A DNA stretch of 64,000 nt, from contig WGNV01000009.1 of assembly GCA_016124375.1 (NCBI GenBank), forward strand, positions 1 to 64,000. The letters are read 5' to 3'. The notes beneath the pieces were generated by a model. That model ran no database searches. It was not told the origin of the DNA and worked only from the letters and a program-made list of their open reading frames with translations. The stretch is from Tepidisphaera sp. (GTDB taxonomy: Bacteria; Planctomycetota; Phycisphaerae; Phycisphaerales; UBA1924). This document shows, one piece after another, positions 40,864 through 49,921 of this stretch (the stretch's first letter is position 1; each line of letters starts with the position of its first letter). The translations under genes were made by a program, and so were the position numbers.

Positions 40864-43036
40864 GAAACTATCCTACGCCCGCGTGAGCAAGGCCCCGCAC
40901 AACACACCCCCGCACGCGCTGCGGCGGACCACCATCATCGCCTCGGGCGTCATCTTCGCCCTCTGCGTCGTTCTCACCTGCTGGTACGGCGCTTCGCACT
41001 CGCTGCTCGTCGCCTTCGCGCTCGTGCTCGAACGCTCCGTCTACGCCGGCGGCCCGCCACTGGTGTACGTCGCGGGCGCCGTCGGGCTCGGCCGCCTCTT
41101 CCGCCCGCTCTTCCGGTCCGCCACCCACCCGCTGGCGCTGCAGTCTTCCTGCGGCCTGGCGCTCTCCCTCTGGCTGAGCCACCTGCTGGGCTGGCTTGGA
41201 GCCTTTCACGGAGCCGCCGGCCCGTGGGTCGCGCTCGGTGTGCCCGCCTTTGGGCTCCTTCTCGCGCTCCAGCAGTTTTATGTCTTCATAAAAGGAGGCG
41301 GCTGGGAGCCCTCACTCCCCGCGATCTCCCCGCTGCTCGCCATTCCCTGCGGCCTGCTCTTCGGTGCGGCGCTCTTCGCCCCCGGTTGGCTGTGGGATAG
41401 CGAGTTCGGCGGCTACGACGCCCTCAGTTATCACCTCGAACTCCCCAAGGAGTGGCTCCAACTCGGACGCCTGCTGCCCCTGCACCACAACGTCTATTCC
41501 TACCTGCCCTCGGGAGTGGAAGCGGCGTTCATGCAACTGGGCGAAATGGCCTGGCCCGGCAGCGTGCCCGGCAGCCTCACGCTCGACGAGGGGTACCGCG
41601 TCTACGCCTGCCAGTTACTTGTGGCGCTCGGCGCGGTGCTCGCGGCCTGGATCAGCGGAGCCGCGGCCGGCGCGACGGCGCAGCGACTGGGCTGCAAAGG
41701 CCCCGTGGGGCCAATCGCCTCCGGCCTCGCCCTTGCGACGCCCTGGTTCATCGTCACCGGTTCGCTGGCGTACAACGACGGCTTCGTGGTGTTGTTCCTG
41801 GGCGCGGCGCTGCTGGTGGCCGCCCAGTCCGGCCCAGGGGCGCTCAAGCAGGGCGTGCTGTCCGGGCTGCTCGTCGGGGCCTCGTGCATCGCCAAGCCCA
41901 CCTCGCTGATCTTCGTGGCGCTACCGATCGGCGTGCTGCTGCTGGTGTGGACGCCGCCCCGAGCGTGGCTCAAGGTGGGCACGGGCGTCATACCCGTCGG
42001 CCTTGTGATCATCCTGCCCTGGCTGATCCGCAACTGGCAGGACAGCGGCAATCCGCTCTTTCCGTTCGCCGCCTCGCTGTTTCCCAGTGCTTCAGGGGGC
42101 ACCGGCGCGTGGCCCCCGGAAGAAGTCGCCCGCTTCGCACGCTCGCACGCCTTTGACGGCTCGTGGGGCGAGCGCCTGCGCTTGCTCGTGCTGCCAGACA
42201 TGCACGACCCCGCCGGGCCGCGACACCGGGGCCTGCTCCATCCCCAGTGGGGCGCGTTCTTCCCGCTGGTGGGCGTGTGCGGCGTCATCGGCGTGCTGCG
42301 CCCGAGCCTGCGGAAAGCCGCGAGCGTGCTCGGCTCGCTCACGCTGCTCCAATTGGCGCTCTGGCTCACATTCACGCACATTCAGTCGCGATTCCTGCTG
42401 CCCTTGCTCGTGCCGGGGGCGGCGCTGTGCGCGATCGTCATCGCGGGCATCTCACCCCCGGGCCGGCGCGGCCTGGCGAGGTTCCTTGGCGGGGGCGCCG
42501 TGCTCGTGCAGGCCGCCTTCCTGCTGATCGTCTACGCGAGCCAGGCCCGAGGGCACCCGGCACAGGGCTTCCTGCCCGGCGTCGAGACCTACACCGGCGC
42601 GGATTTCGCCTGGCTCAAACGCTCGCGAAGCCCCGAGGAAAATCAGCGCAACCTCGCGGCATCCAACCCGGCGCGATTCTGCAACATCGTGCTCCCGCCC
42701 ACCGCCACGCTCTACCTGCTGGGTGACGCCACGCCCTTCTATCACACGGGCAAGGTGATCTACAACACAACCTACGACCCCTGGCCCTTTGCCCAGGCCG
42801 CGAGCGGCGGCGCCGGGCCCGACGCCATCACCGCCAGCCTTCGCGCCCGGGGCATTACCCACGTGCTGATCAACTTCAGCGAGATCGATCGGCTTTCGCG
42901 TTCCGGGTTCATCGACCCCGGCGTGTCGCTCGACGCCGTCCAGCGCTGGGCCCACGCCTCGACGATCCCGCTGCGCGACTGGCCTCAGGGCACGGTGCTG
43001 GTGCAGCTTCCGGCCGCCGACGGGAGTGCGCCATGA
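40862..43036 (+). CDS. Polytopic GT-C-type membrane glycosyltransferase-like protein
   Basis: A 724-residue protein with at least ten hydrophobic helices and a C-terminal soluble domain of about 180 residues. The first extracytoplasmic loop carries WLWDSEFGGYDALSYHLELP, with Asp/Glu and aromatic residues typical of the catalytic loop of ArnT/PMT-like GT-C enzymes, followed by LPLHHNVYSYLPSGVEAAFM. It may transfer a lipid-linked sugar to a surface polymer. The start may lie downstream (GTG 40883 or later) because ATG 40862 overlaps the divergent Fur start. It ends with ATGA overlap to the next gene. Confidence 0.78.
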   Translation: MKLSYARVSKAPHNTPPHALRRTTIIASGVIFALCVVLTCWYGASHSLLVAFALVLERSVYAGGPPLVYVAGAVGLGRLFRPLFRSATHPLALQSSCGLALSLWLSHLLGWLGAFHGAAGPWVALGVPAFGLLLALQQFYVFIKGGGWEPSLPAISPLLAIPCGLLFGAALFAPGWLWDSEFGGYDALSYHLELPKEWLQLGRLLPLHHNVYSYLPSGVEAAFMQLGEMAWPGSVPGSLTLDEGYRVYACQLLVALGAVLAAWISGAAAGATAQRLGCKGPVGPIASGLALATPWFIVTGSLAYNDGFVVLFLGAALLVAAQSGPGALKQGVLSGLLVGASCIAKPTSLIFVALPIGVLLLVWTPPRAWLKVGTGVIPVGLVIILPWLIRNWQDSGNPLFPFAASLFPSASGGTGAWPPEEVARFARSHAFDGSWGERLRLLVLPDMHDPAGPRHRGLLHPQWGAFFPLVGVCGVIGVLRPSLRKAASVLGSLTLLQLALWLTFTHIQSRFLLPLLVPGAALCAIVIAGISPPGRRGLARFLGGGAVLVQAAFLLIVYASQARGHPAQGFLPGVETYTGADFAWLKRSRSPEENQRNLAASNPARFCNIVLPPTATLYLLGDATPFYHTGKVIYNTTYDPWPFAQAASGGAGPDAITASLRARGITHVLINFSEIDRLSRSGFIDPGVSLDAVQRWAHASTIPLRDWPQGTVLVQLPAADGSAP

Positions 43037-44109
43037 GCACCCCTCGCGGCTTCTGGGGGCGGGTGTCTGGCGCCCGCTCGCACCTGTTTGCAAAGGCGAC
43101 CGGCGCCGGCCGCCGGCGAATCGCCGTGCAGGCCTTGGCCATCCTCGTCAGCATTGGGCTGCTGGCCTGGACGATCGCGGGCGTGCTGAAGCCCGAGAAC
43201 CGGGGCAAGCTCGAATCTGTGCTGCACGCCCCGCCCGCCAGCCTGGCGCTCTTGCTCAGCCTCTCGTTGGCGTCGCTGGCGTGCAACGGCGCCACCTTCT
43301 GGCTCACGCTGCGGGCGGTGCGCCCTGTGCCCTTCGTCGGCACACAAGCGGCCAACGCCATCGCGTCGTTCCTTGGATATCTCCCCTTCAAGCTCAGCGT
43401 GATCTCTCGCCTCATCATCCACCACCGGCGCGACGGTGTGCCGGTCGTCGCGCTGGGTGCCTGGCTCGCCGCCAACGCCGTCCTGGTGCTGGGCGTGCTG
43501 GGGTGCGTCATCGTCGCACGTCTGTGGCGCGGGGCGGTCGATGGTGTCTTCTTCGGCGCGGCCGCCGGGCTGCTGGCGGTGTTCGGCGTGACGCTGTGCG
43601 TGGCGGCGCGACTCTTCGCCGGCGCTGCGGGCCGCGCCCGCTACGACGCCCTGGCCTCCCGCCTTGGCCTCATCGGGCGCCTCATGACTTCGCCCGCCCT
43701 GGCTCACCTGCTGGCCGGCTTCGACATCCTCGCGCACCCGGGCGTCGTTGCGGGCACGATCGTGGTTCGCCTGCTCGACCTGGCGGCCCAGGCCGGACGC
43801 TTCGTCATCGCCGCCCAGATCATCGGCGTCCCGCTCACCTGGAGCGGCGCCATCATCCCGGCCGCGGCGTTCTTCATCATCGGCGCCAGCAACCCCGCCG
43901 GGGCCGTGGGCGGGCGCGAGGGCGGCACCAGCGTCATCGCGTCGCTGCTCCACCTCGAATCCATCGTGCCGCTCGGTGACTTCAAGGTCATCACGCTGGT
44001 GGTGAGCGGGTCGGAGATTCTGATCTTCGCGGCCGCCGCGATCGTCAGCGCGATCTACGTGCGCCCCGACCGCCTGGCCGCTATGCCAGCTCGGCCTGCA
44101 TCGACTTGA
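43033..44109 (+). CDS. Membrane protein of the lysylphosphatidylglycerol synthase TM-domain type (UPF0104-like)
   Basis: A 358-residue integral membrane protein with about seven hydrophobic segments: IAVQALAILVSIGLLAWTIA, LALLLSLSLASLACNGATFW, ASFLGYLPFKLSVISRLIIH, VVALGAWLAANAVLVLGVLG, and later VVRLLDLAAQAGRFVIAAQI and IIPAAAFFIIGASNPAGAVG. The layout and 'N.I...LGYLPFK' loop resemble the flippase-like half of MprF and related UPF0104 proteins. It overlaps the preceding GT-C gene by ATGA. The pair probably acts together on a lipid-linked glycan or glycolipid. The specific reaction is unknown. Confidence 0.72.
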   Translation: MSTPRGFWGRVSGARSHLFAKATGAGRRRIAVQALAILVSIGLLAWTIAGVLKPENRGKLESVLHAPPASLALLLSLSLASLACNGATFWLTLRAVRPVPFVGTQAANAIASFLGYLPFKLSVISRLIIHHRRDGVPVVALGAWLAANAVLVLGVLGCVIVARLWRGAVDGVFFGAAAGLLAVFGVTLCVAARLFAGAAGRARYDALASRLGLIGRLMTSPALAHLLAGFDILAHPGVVAGTIVVRLLDLAAQAGRFVIAAQIIGVPLTWSGAIIPAAAFFIIGASNPAGAVGGREGGTSVIASLLHLESIVPLGDFKVITLVVSGSEILIFAAAAIVSAIYVRPDRLAAMPARPAST

Positions 44110-44305
44110 AGCCCAGGAACGTGCACGCCGCCCCGATCGCCCACTGCAGCGCCGCCGACGCGACGAAGTAGGGGAACACGCACAGCACGGCCCCCAGCGC
44201 CATCAACTGAAGGTTGGCGTTCTTCTTTCCTTGCATGAAGAAGATCATGCCCACCATCCCGAAAATGAGCGCGGGCAGCAGCGACCAGGGGTGATCAAAG
44301 TCCAT
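44081..44305 (-). CDS. Small two-helix membrane protein
   Basis: A 74-residue protein: MDFDHPWSLLPALIFGMVG, a short basic loop QGKKNANLQL, then ALGAVLCVFPYFVASAALQW and AIGAACTFLGFKSMQAELA. The pattern (acidic start, P-Y-F in the second helix) is that of short inner-membrane proteins found in many Gram-negatives with no known function. GGAGGGA lies about 7 nt before ATG 44305. It overlaps the 3' end of the convergent membrane-protein gene by 29 bp, so the two transcripts would be antisense at their ends. Confidence 0.7.
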   Translation of the reverse strand: MDFDHPWSLLPALIFGMVGMIFFMQGKKNANLQLMALGAVLCVFPYFVASAALQWAIGAACTFLGFKSMQAELA

Positions 44306-44537
44306 GTGGCGTCCCTCCATGAGAGACGTCGGCCCCTGCCGCTCACTGGGCGAGCGCCACCACCCAAGGCCGCCCACGCCAGCGCCCAACGCGCCACCTG
44401 AAACGGCACAACCACACCACCCGGCGCCAGCGACCGATAGCCACAGCCTCCGTCGCACCCGCGGCGAGGCCCGCCTCCAATCGTCATCGCGTTACGTCAC
44501 CTCGCGCCCATCGCGTCGCCCGTCCGGGACGCCGCGC
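44306..44537. other. Gap between the small membrane protein and serC
   Basis: About 230 bp, G/C-rich. It likely contains the promoter of the reverse-strand small membrane protein and the 3' end of serC transcripts. No repeat family or terminator stem was found. Confidence 0.35.
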
Positions 44538-45692
44538 TCAGCCGTTCTTCTTCTCAAAGTCGCGCATGAACTCCGCCAGCGCCACGCAGCCCTCGCGGGG
44601 CATGGCGTTGTAGGTGCTCGCACGCATGCCGCCCGTCGAGCGGTGCCCCTTCAGCTGGTCCATCCCGTGCTTGAAGGCTTCCTTCACGAACTGCTCGTCC
44701 AACTGCTCGGTGGGCGTGCGGAACGTGATGTTCATCAAGCTGCGGCTGTCCTTGCGGGCGTGCCCCTTGTACCACTGGCTCTTGTCCAGCACGTCATAGA
44801 TGAGCCCGGCCTTCTCGGCGTTGCGCTTCTGCATCGCCGCCAAGCCGCCCTGCTTCAGGATCCACTTGAAGACCAAGCCGCTGAGATACATCGCGAACGC
44901 CGGCGGCGTGTTGTGGCGGCTGCCGTCCTTCGCATGCACCTGATACTGCAGCATCAGGGGCAGCTTGCGGGCCGGCTTTAGCAGGTCCTCGCGGATCACC
45001 ACCAGCGTCGTGCCCGCGATCCCGATGTTCTTCTGCGCCCCCGCGTACACCATGCCGAACTTGGTGAAGTCCATCGGGCGGCTGTAGATGTCGCTCGACA
45101 TATCCGCCACCAGCGGCACCCCGTCCGGCACCTTGGGCAGGCGCAGCGAGCCGTCGGGGTTGTTCCACTGCGTGCCGTAGATCGTGTTGTTCGTGCACAT
45201 GTGCACGTACACGGGCTTGTCCTTGTACACCACTTCGCCATCGCTGGGGCAGAAGGAGTGCTTGGAGCCCCGCCCGTCCCACGCTTCGTAGGTCTTGCTC
45301 GAATAGACCTTGGACTCTTCGAAGGTTTTCTCGCACCAGTAGCCGGTCGTCAGGAACGCCGCGACGCCTTCGTCGGGCAGCAGGTTCGCCGGCACCATGA
45401 AGTTCTGGCTCGTCGCCCCGCCCGTCAGGAACAGCACCTTGTAGTTGGCGGGGATGTTCGCCACAGCGCGGCAATCCGCTTCCGCCTCCGCCAGCACCTT
45501 GTCGAACACCTTGCCCCGGTGGCTGTGCTCCATGATGCCGATGCCCGAACCCTGGATGTTCCAGATGTCTTGCTGGGCCTGGTGGATCACTTCTTCCGCC
45601 AGCACGCCCGGCCCGGCAGAGAAGTTGAAGATCCGCCCCGAGGCGGCGTGCTTGACGGCTGGAGACATCGACGGTGCGGGTGCGGTGGTCAT
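44538..45692 (-). CDS. serC: Phosphoserine aminotransferase SerC
   Basis: A 384-residue PLP enzyme forming 3-phosphoserine from 3-phosphohydroxypyruvate; it also supplies 4-phospho-hydroxythreonine to PdxA (20174) for vitamin B6. Motifs: RIFNFSAGPGVLAEEVI, GSGIGIMEHSHRGKVFD, LTGGATSQNFMVPANLL, LVADMSSDIYSRPMD, and PLP-Lys221 in VYAGAQKNIGIAGTTLVV, then HRSTGGMRASTYNAM. ATG 45692 was chosen because upstream in-frame codons are encoded by the TGAGGGGG repeat array. It resembles the longer variant with an approximately 15-residue N-terminal extension. Confidence 0.94.
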   Translation of the reverse strand: MTTAPAPSMSPAVKHAASGRIFNFSAGPGVLAEEVIHQAQQDIWNIQGSGIGIMEHSHRGKVFDKVLAEAEADCRAVANIPANYKVLFLTGGATSQNFMVPANLLPDEGVAAFLTTGYWCEKTFEESKVYSSKTYEAWDGRGSKHSFCPSDGEVVYKDKPVYVHMCTNNTIYGTQWNNPDGSLRLPKVPDGVPLVADMSSDIYSRPMDFTKFGMVYAGAQKNIGIAGTTLVVIREDLLKPARKLPLMLQYQVHAKDGSRHNTPPAFAMYLSGLVFKWILKQGGLAAMQKRNAEKAGLIYDVLDKSQWYKGHARKDSRSLMNITFRTPTEQLDEQFVKEAFKHGMDQLKGHRSTGGMRASTYNAMPREGCVALAEFMRDFEKKNG

Positions 45693-45745
45693 GCGATAAG
45701 TGTAACCCCGGTGCGGACCCGCGGGCGCGAGAGGCGTTCGGGAAG

Positions 45746-45800
45746 TGAAGGGGGTGAGGGGGTGAGGGGGTGAGGGGGTGAGGGGGTGAGGGGGTGAGGG
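45746..45800. repeat. Octamer tandem array of TGAGGGGG
   Basis: Five perfect TGAGGGGG units (45755-45794) with partial units at both ends. A complementary CACCCCCTCACC-type array lies on the other side at about 45889-45930, so the pair is inverted around about 90 bp. Confidence 0.85.
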
Positions 45801-45888
45801 CGAACGGTACAGGTAGTTGGTGGTAGGACCGGGCGCGCGGTGCGACCGCATTCTGAGATTCACCACACACGCGACTCGCGATGTATGT

Positions 45889-45930
45889 CACCCCCTCACC
45901 CAATCACCCCCTCACCCTCTCATCCCCTAA
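45889..45930. repeat. Complementary CCCCCTCA array before pgpA
   Basis: Degenerate CACCCCCT/CACCCAAT/CACCCCCT/CACCCTCT/CATCCCCT octamers. Partner of the array at 45746. It forms the immediate 5' region of pgpA. Confidence 0.75.
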
Positions 45931-45938
45931 CCTCGCCC

Positions 45939-46448
45939 ATGCCGCGTCTCCTCTGGATCACCACCTTCGGCCTGGGCTACATGCGTCCCGCATCGGGCAC
46001 GTGGGGGTCGTTGCCGCCGGTGGTGGTGGCGCTCGCCCTGTGGCTCGCGGGCTTCGGACCAGACCGCGCCCCCGTCCTCTATCACGCCGCGCTCGGCGTC
46101 ATCTTCATCGTCTTCTCCGCCGCGTGCATCCTGCAAGGCCGCGAGGCGGAAAAACGCTGGGGCAAAGACCCGAGCAACGCCGTGGCCGACGAAACCGCCG
46201 GGCAGTGCCTGGCGTTGGTCGCCCTGCCCGCCGCGGCGTTCGCCTCCCCCACCGCCGCCCTCCTCACGCTCGGCGTCGCCTTCGTCACCTTCCGCGTCAT
46301 GGACATCATCAAGCCCTGGCCGGCATATCGGCTGCAGAGGCTGCCGCACGGCTGGGGCATTCTCGTTGACGATTTGTTCGCGGGGATGTACGCGCTGGCG
46401 GTGGTGCAGGCGTTTGCGAGGCTCGCACTGCCACATCTGGCCGCCTAG
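45939..46448 (+). CDS. pgpA: Phosphatidylglycerophosphatase A (PgpA family)
   Basis: A 169-residue membrane enzyme that dephosphorylates phosphatidylglycerol phosphate. Family motifs: FGLGYMRPASGTWGSLPPVV at the N-terminus, GKDPSNAVADETAGQCLALV (metal-binding Asp-Glu), FVTFRVMDIIKPWPAYRLQR, and GILVDDLFAGMYALAV. It has about four hydrophobic segments. ATG 45939 is used because upstream in-frame codons lie in the CCCCCTCA repeat. No Shine-Dalgarno is apparent, the repeat occupying that position. Confidence 0.93.
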   Translation: MPRLLWITTFGLGYMRPASGTWGSLPPVVVALALWLAGFGPDRAPVLYHAALGVIFIVFSAACILQGREAEKRWGKDPSNAVADETAGQCLALVALPAAAFASPTAALLTLGVAFVTFRVMDIIKPWPAYRLQRLPHGWGILVDDLFAGMYALAVVQAFARLALPHLAA

Positions 46449-46459
46449 CCAGCGCGACC

Positions 46460-46465
46460 TATAGT
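46460..46465 (+). promoter_or_regulatory. Possible -10 element upstream of the aldolase gene
   Basis: TATAGT in an otherwise G/C-rich gap, about 100 bp before ATG 46566. No convincing -35 at the right distance. Confidence 0.3.
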
Positions 46466-46565
46466 CGCCCGAGCGTCGACTCCACAGGGTTCTCACCCCG
46501 CGGCTTTCCTCGCTCGCACCCGCACAAACGCCGCCCATTCCGGGCGCGCTCACTCGGAGACGCAC

Positions 46566-47672
46566 ATGGCGACCAACGTTCGTGAAATCCTCGGGGCCCA
46601 GGCCGACGCGCTGCTCAAGTACGAGTCCAAGACCGTCAGCAAGTCCCACATCCACACCCCCGGGCCCGACTTCATCGATCGCGTCTTCGCTCAGACCGAC
46701 CGCTCGCCCGTCGTCCTGCGCAACTTCCAGACCATCCTCAACACCGGCCGCCTGGCCAACACGGGCTACGTCAGCATTCTGCCCGTCGACCAGGGCATCG
46801 AGCACTCCGCCGGCGCCTCCTTCGCCCCCAACCCCGAGTACTTCGACCCCGAGAACATCGTCAAGCTCGCCATCGAAGGCGGCTGCAACGCCGTCGCCTC
46901 CACGCTGGGCGTGCTGGGCGCCGTCAGCCGCAAGTACGCCCACAAGATCCCGTTCCTGGTGAAGTTCAACCACAACGAGATGCTGACCTACCCCAACATC
47001 CACAAGCAGTCCTACTTCGCCAGCATCAAGCAGTGCTACGAGATGGGCGCCGTGGCCGTCGGCGCGACCATCTACTTCGGCAACGACTCCTCGCGCGAAG
47101 AAATCGCCTACGTCTCTGACATGTTCGAGCAGGCCCACGATTACGGCCTGGTCACCGTCCTCTGGTGCTACACCCGCTCCCCCGGGTTCAAGGTGAAAAC
47201 CGCCGACGGTAAGAGCGTCGATTACCACTCGTCGGCCGACCTCACCGGCCAGGCCAACCACCTGGGCGCGACGATCAAGGCCGACATCATCAAGCAGAAG
47301 CTCCCCACCAACAACGGCGGCTACGCCGCCCTCAACTCCGGGGGTTCGTCCTACGGCAAGTTCGACAAGCGCGTCTACACCCAGCTCTGCGGCAGCGACG
47401 AAAACGGCAACGGCGGGCACCCCATCGACCTCTGCCGCTATCAGATTCTCAACAACTACATGGGCCGCATCCCCCTCATCAACTCGGGTGGCGAGAGCAA
47501 AGGCGCCACCGACCTGGCCGACGCCATCCACACCGCCGTCATCAACAAGCGCGCCGGCGGCATGGGCCTCATCTCGGGCCGCAAAGCCTTCCAACGCCCC
47601 ATGAAAGAGGGCGCGGCTTTGCTTCAGGCCATTCAGGATGTGTACCTGGATAAGAGCGTGACGATCGCGTAA
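46566..47672 (+). CDS. fbaB: Class I fructose-bisphosphate aldolase (FbaB/DhnA type)
   Basis: A 368-residue enzyme cleaving fructose-1,6-bisphosphate in glycolysis. It belongs to the archaeal/DhnA class I type. Seen: [77 protein letters not shown], and [20 protein letters not shown] with the Schiff-base lysine region, then [15 protein letters not shown] and [14 protein letters not shown]. It is strongly codon-biased toward C in third positions, consistent with high expression. A terminator follows. Confidence 0.94.
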   Translation: MATNVREILGAQADALLKYESKTVSKSHIHTPGPDFIDRVFAQTDRSPVVLRNFQTILNTGRLANTGYVSILPVDQGIEHSAGASFAPNPEYFDPENIVKLAIEGGCNAVASTLGVLGAVSRKYAHKIPFLVKFNHNEMLTYPNIHKQSYFASIKQCYEMGAVAVGATIYFGNDSSREEIAYVSDMFEQAHDYGLVTVLWCYTRSPGFKVKTADGKSVDYHSSADLTGQANHLGATIKADIIKQKLPTNNGGYAALNSGGSSYGKFDKRVYTQLCGSDENGNGGHPIDLCRYQILNNYMGRIPLINSGGESKGATDLADAIHTAVINKRAGGMGLISGRKAFQRPMKEGAALLQAIQDVYLDKSVTIA

Positions 47673-47736
47673 ATCGCGGCCAGCCGCACACGATCATCAC
47701 ACTTCCGTCGGTAGCCCGACCGTCAGGGAGGGCCAT

Positions 47737-47765
47737 GCCCCCGCCAGCGCGGGGGCGTTTTGTTT
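47737..47765 (+). terminator. Intrinsic terminator after fbaB
   Basis: Perfect 8-bp stem GCCCCCGC/GCGGGGGC with CAGC loop followed by GTTTTGTTT. Confidence 0.88.
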
Positions 47766-47799
47766 CGTGCCGAATACACTCACGCGTAACCCGCTCGTT

Positions 47800-47875
47800 A
47801 CGAGCCCGAAGCGCGAGCGAGGATCTCCCTAGTAGCCGAACTCCAAAGAGACCCTCGCTCGCGCTTCGGGCTCGT
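47800..47875. repeat. 76-nt inverted-repeat element, copy 4
   Basis: Arms ACGAGCCCGAAGCGCGAGC onward and complement, centre 47828-47847. It lies 16 bp before the ankyrin gene start. Confidence 0.9.
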
Positions 47876-47891
47876 AACGCCACCCACTCGC

Positions 47892-48578
47892 ATGCCTGCC
47901 AACCCACCACAGCCCGGTCCCCCCGACGACGCCTTGCTGTGGTTCTGGGCCGCCGTCAGAGACGGCGACATCAACACCATCGAGCGACTGCTCGCCGCCG
48001 GCGTGCCGCGGGCGACACTGGAAATCACACCCCTCTCTTGGGCCATCTCAGACGGCAACCTCTCGATGCTGAAATACCTCCTGGCCCTTGGCTTCAGCAT
48101 GACCGAAGAGGTCGCGCTCGCCGAGCCTTGGGACTTCCCGCTGCACGAAGCGGCTCAGAAGGGCGATCTCGAGATTCTCAAAGTGCTCCTCAAACAACCC
48201 GATGCCAAGCACTTCTTGAACCGCTTCGATGACAACTGGTTGGGCTACACCCCGCTGCACATGGCCGTGATGGCCAATCACCCCGACGCCGTGCGCCTGC
48301 TCATCGCGGCGGGCGCGGATGTGGACGCCAACGACGAGCCGCACATCGGCGACACCGCGATCCGCCGGGCCGTGGAAGAGAACCACGAATCGATCGTGCT
48401 GATGCTGCTGAAGGCCGGCGCCAACCCCGACATCCCGGGTTGGATGTGGATCTCCGCGCGAGACAAAGCCGCCGACTCGACCCCCGAGATCCGTCGCCTG
48501 ATCGACGCCGTGCCCTTCCGACCCGTCGAGCACCCGCGCTACATCCGCGACGGGCAGTGGCCGCCACGGCGCTCTTGA
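47892..48578 (+). CDS. Ankyrin-repeat protein
   Basis: A 228-residue soluble protein with about five ankyrin repeats: ALLWFWAAVRDGDINTIERL, TPLSWAISDGNLSMLKYLLA, FPLHEAAQKGDLEILKVLLK, TPLHMAVMANHPDAVRLLIA (the most canonical) and TAIRRAVEENHESIVLMLLK. No catalytic domain or signal peptide is present, so it probably binds a protein partner. A 76-nt repeat element sits in its 5' region. The C-terminus (HPRYIRDGQWPPRRS) is short and basic. Confidence 0.88.
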   Translation: MPANPPQPGPPDDALLWFWAAVRDGDINTIERLLAAGVPRATLEITPLSWAISDGNLSMLKYLLALGFSMTEEVALAEPWDFPLHEAAQKGDLEILKVLLKQPDAKHFLNRFDDNWLGYTPLHMAVMANHPDAVRLLIAAGADVDANDEPHIGDTAIRRAVEENHESIVLMLLKAGANPDIPGWMWISARDKAADSTPEIRRLIDAVPFRPVEHPRYIRDGQWPPRRS

Positions 48579-48900
48579 GCTTCTACGTATCCTGATGTCC
48601 GTTTATTATATTGCAAGCCCCGCGGCTGTTCGGTACACATGACACGTTGCGACATTGGGCAGCCCTCCTGATCCGCGGCGAGCGCCAGGCATGCCCCCGT
48701 CGCCGGAGCGCTCACGCCGAACCTCAATATTCATGAGTGCGGCCATCCACCCTGAGCACCGCCCGTTGCCCGTATTTTTACGGGGCTCGTGCTTGTGAGG
48801 CAAAATTCACCTTTTTTTGCTCTTTTTGAAGGCACGGGTGCGAGCCCCGCGGCTCGCCCACCCGCTCGCGATGGCCGCGACCTCGCCTCTCGGAACATTC
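48579..48900. other. AT-rich gap upstream of the LuxR-type gene
   Basis: Lower G/C than anywhere else in the window. It includes TTTATTATATTGCAA (48602-48616), a candidate promoter on either strand, and T-rich runs near 48775-48828. An open frame from 48789 continues into the LuxR-type gene, but its composition is not coding-like. Confidence 0.5.
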
Positions 48901-49044
48901 AACTGCGGCTTTTACTGGGCTCGAAACTTGCGCCTTTTACTGGGATTTTGATTGCGGTTTTCACTGGGTTTTTAACTGCGCGTTGTACGGGCTTTCAATT
49001 TGCGGCTTTCACTGGCTTTCTAACCTGTGCCTTTTACCAGATTT
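48901..49044. repeat. T-rich tandem array, period about 24 bp
   Basis: About five units aligned on CTGGG: spacings 25, 24, 24, 24, 25 (start points 48915, 48940, 48964, 48988, 49012). Core: (C)TGGGNTTTNAANTGCGNCTTTTA. In one frame it reads as an 8-residue repeat (AVFTGFLT-like). Confidence 0.75.
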
Positions 49045-49226
49045 GGCGATCTTTCTTGTGCAAAATACCACTTTCGAGCGATGCACGTTATCTTTCCTCT
49101 CAACCTTTGTCCTACTTGCCCATATACAAGGGCATGAGATTGACCAAAGGCAGGGGCTCGACGCTGACCAAGGACGTTCCACACTTCGATCCGCCATCGC
49201 GGCGTGAACAGGCAATCCCCACGCCC

Positions 49227-49862
49227 ATGACCTCCATTCCCTGGGAAGCACTCAGCACCGACGCCGGCGCGTTCGCCATGGTTGTCGACCCCCGGGCCAA
49301 CATCGCCTTCGCCAGCCCCACCTGGAACCTCATCCTCGGCCTCTCTCAGGTCAGCGGCAAGCCGCTGTCCGACGCCATGGGCAAGGACTTCGCCTCCGAA
49401 CGCCAACTGATCCACGATCGCGTGCTCTCGGGCGGCAAGCCCGAATCGCTGCTGGGCATGGTCGGGGGTCACCTCCTGCGCACCACCTTTCGTTGCGTCC
49501 CGCTCAGCGAAGCCCCCCCAGAACCGGGCGTGCTGGCGACCAGTTGCATCTTGCGCGAGGGGATGGACCTCGACGGCGTGCCGCTGGCCGTCCATCACGA
49601 CCTGGGCCACCTCCAAGGTCTCACCGAACGCGAACTCGAGCTGCTCCATCACATGGGCAATGGCTGCTCATCCGAAGACGCGGCCGAACGCATGCACCGC
49701 AGCACCCGCACCATCGAATGGCATCGCGCGTCCCTGGGTGAAAAGCTCCGCTGCGACAACCGCGTCCAGCTCGCCCGCATCGCCATCGCCTCGGGGCTCA
49801 CCGCCGTCGGCATCGAAACACTGCGCCTCATCCACCGGTCCGCCAAGGGCCGTAGGGGCTGA
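49227..49862 (+). CDS. LuxR-type response regulator with PAS-like sensor domain
   Basis: A 211-residue transcription factor. Residues about 5-120 resemble a PAS domain (GAFAMVVDPRANIAFASPTW, NLILGLSQVSGKPLSDAMGK). The C-terminal LuxR helix-turn-helix is LTERELELLHHMGNGCSSED, AAERMHRSTRTIEWHRASLG, EKLRCDNRVQLARIAIASGL. Starts at 49134 (31 codons earlier) or 49227 are both possible; the latter fits the PAS boundary. Upstream in-frame sequence is the T-rich tandem array. It may sense a small ligand or redox state; the target is unknown. Next on the strand is an ECF sigma gene. Confidence 0.82.
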   Translation: MTSIPWEALSTDAGAFAMVVDPRANIAFASPTWNLILGLSQVSGKPLSDAMGKDFASERQLIHDRVLSGGKPESLLGMVGGHLLRTTFRCVPLSEAPPEPGVLATSCILREGMDLDGVPLAVHHDLGHLQGLTERELELLHHMGNGCSSEDAAERMHRSTRTIEWHRASLGEKLRCDNRVQLARIAIASGLTAVGIETLRLIHRSAKGRRG

Positions 49863-49921
49863 GTACGCCCCGGAGCGACCGCCCCCCGCCGCGACCACGC
49901 TCGCCCCGTACCATCCGCACC

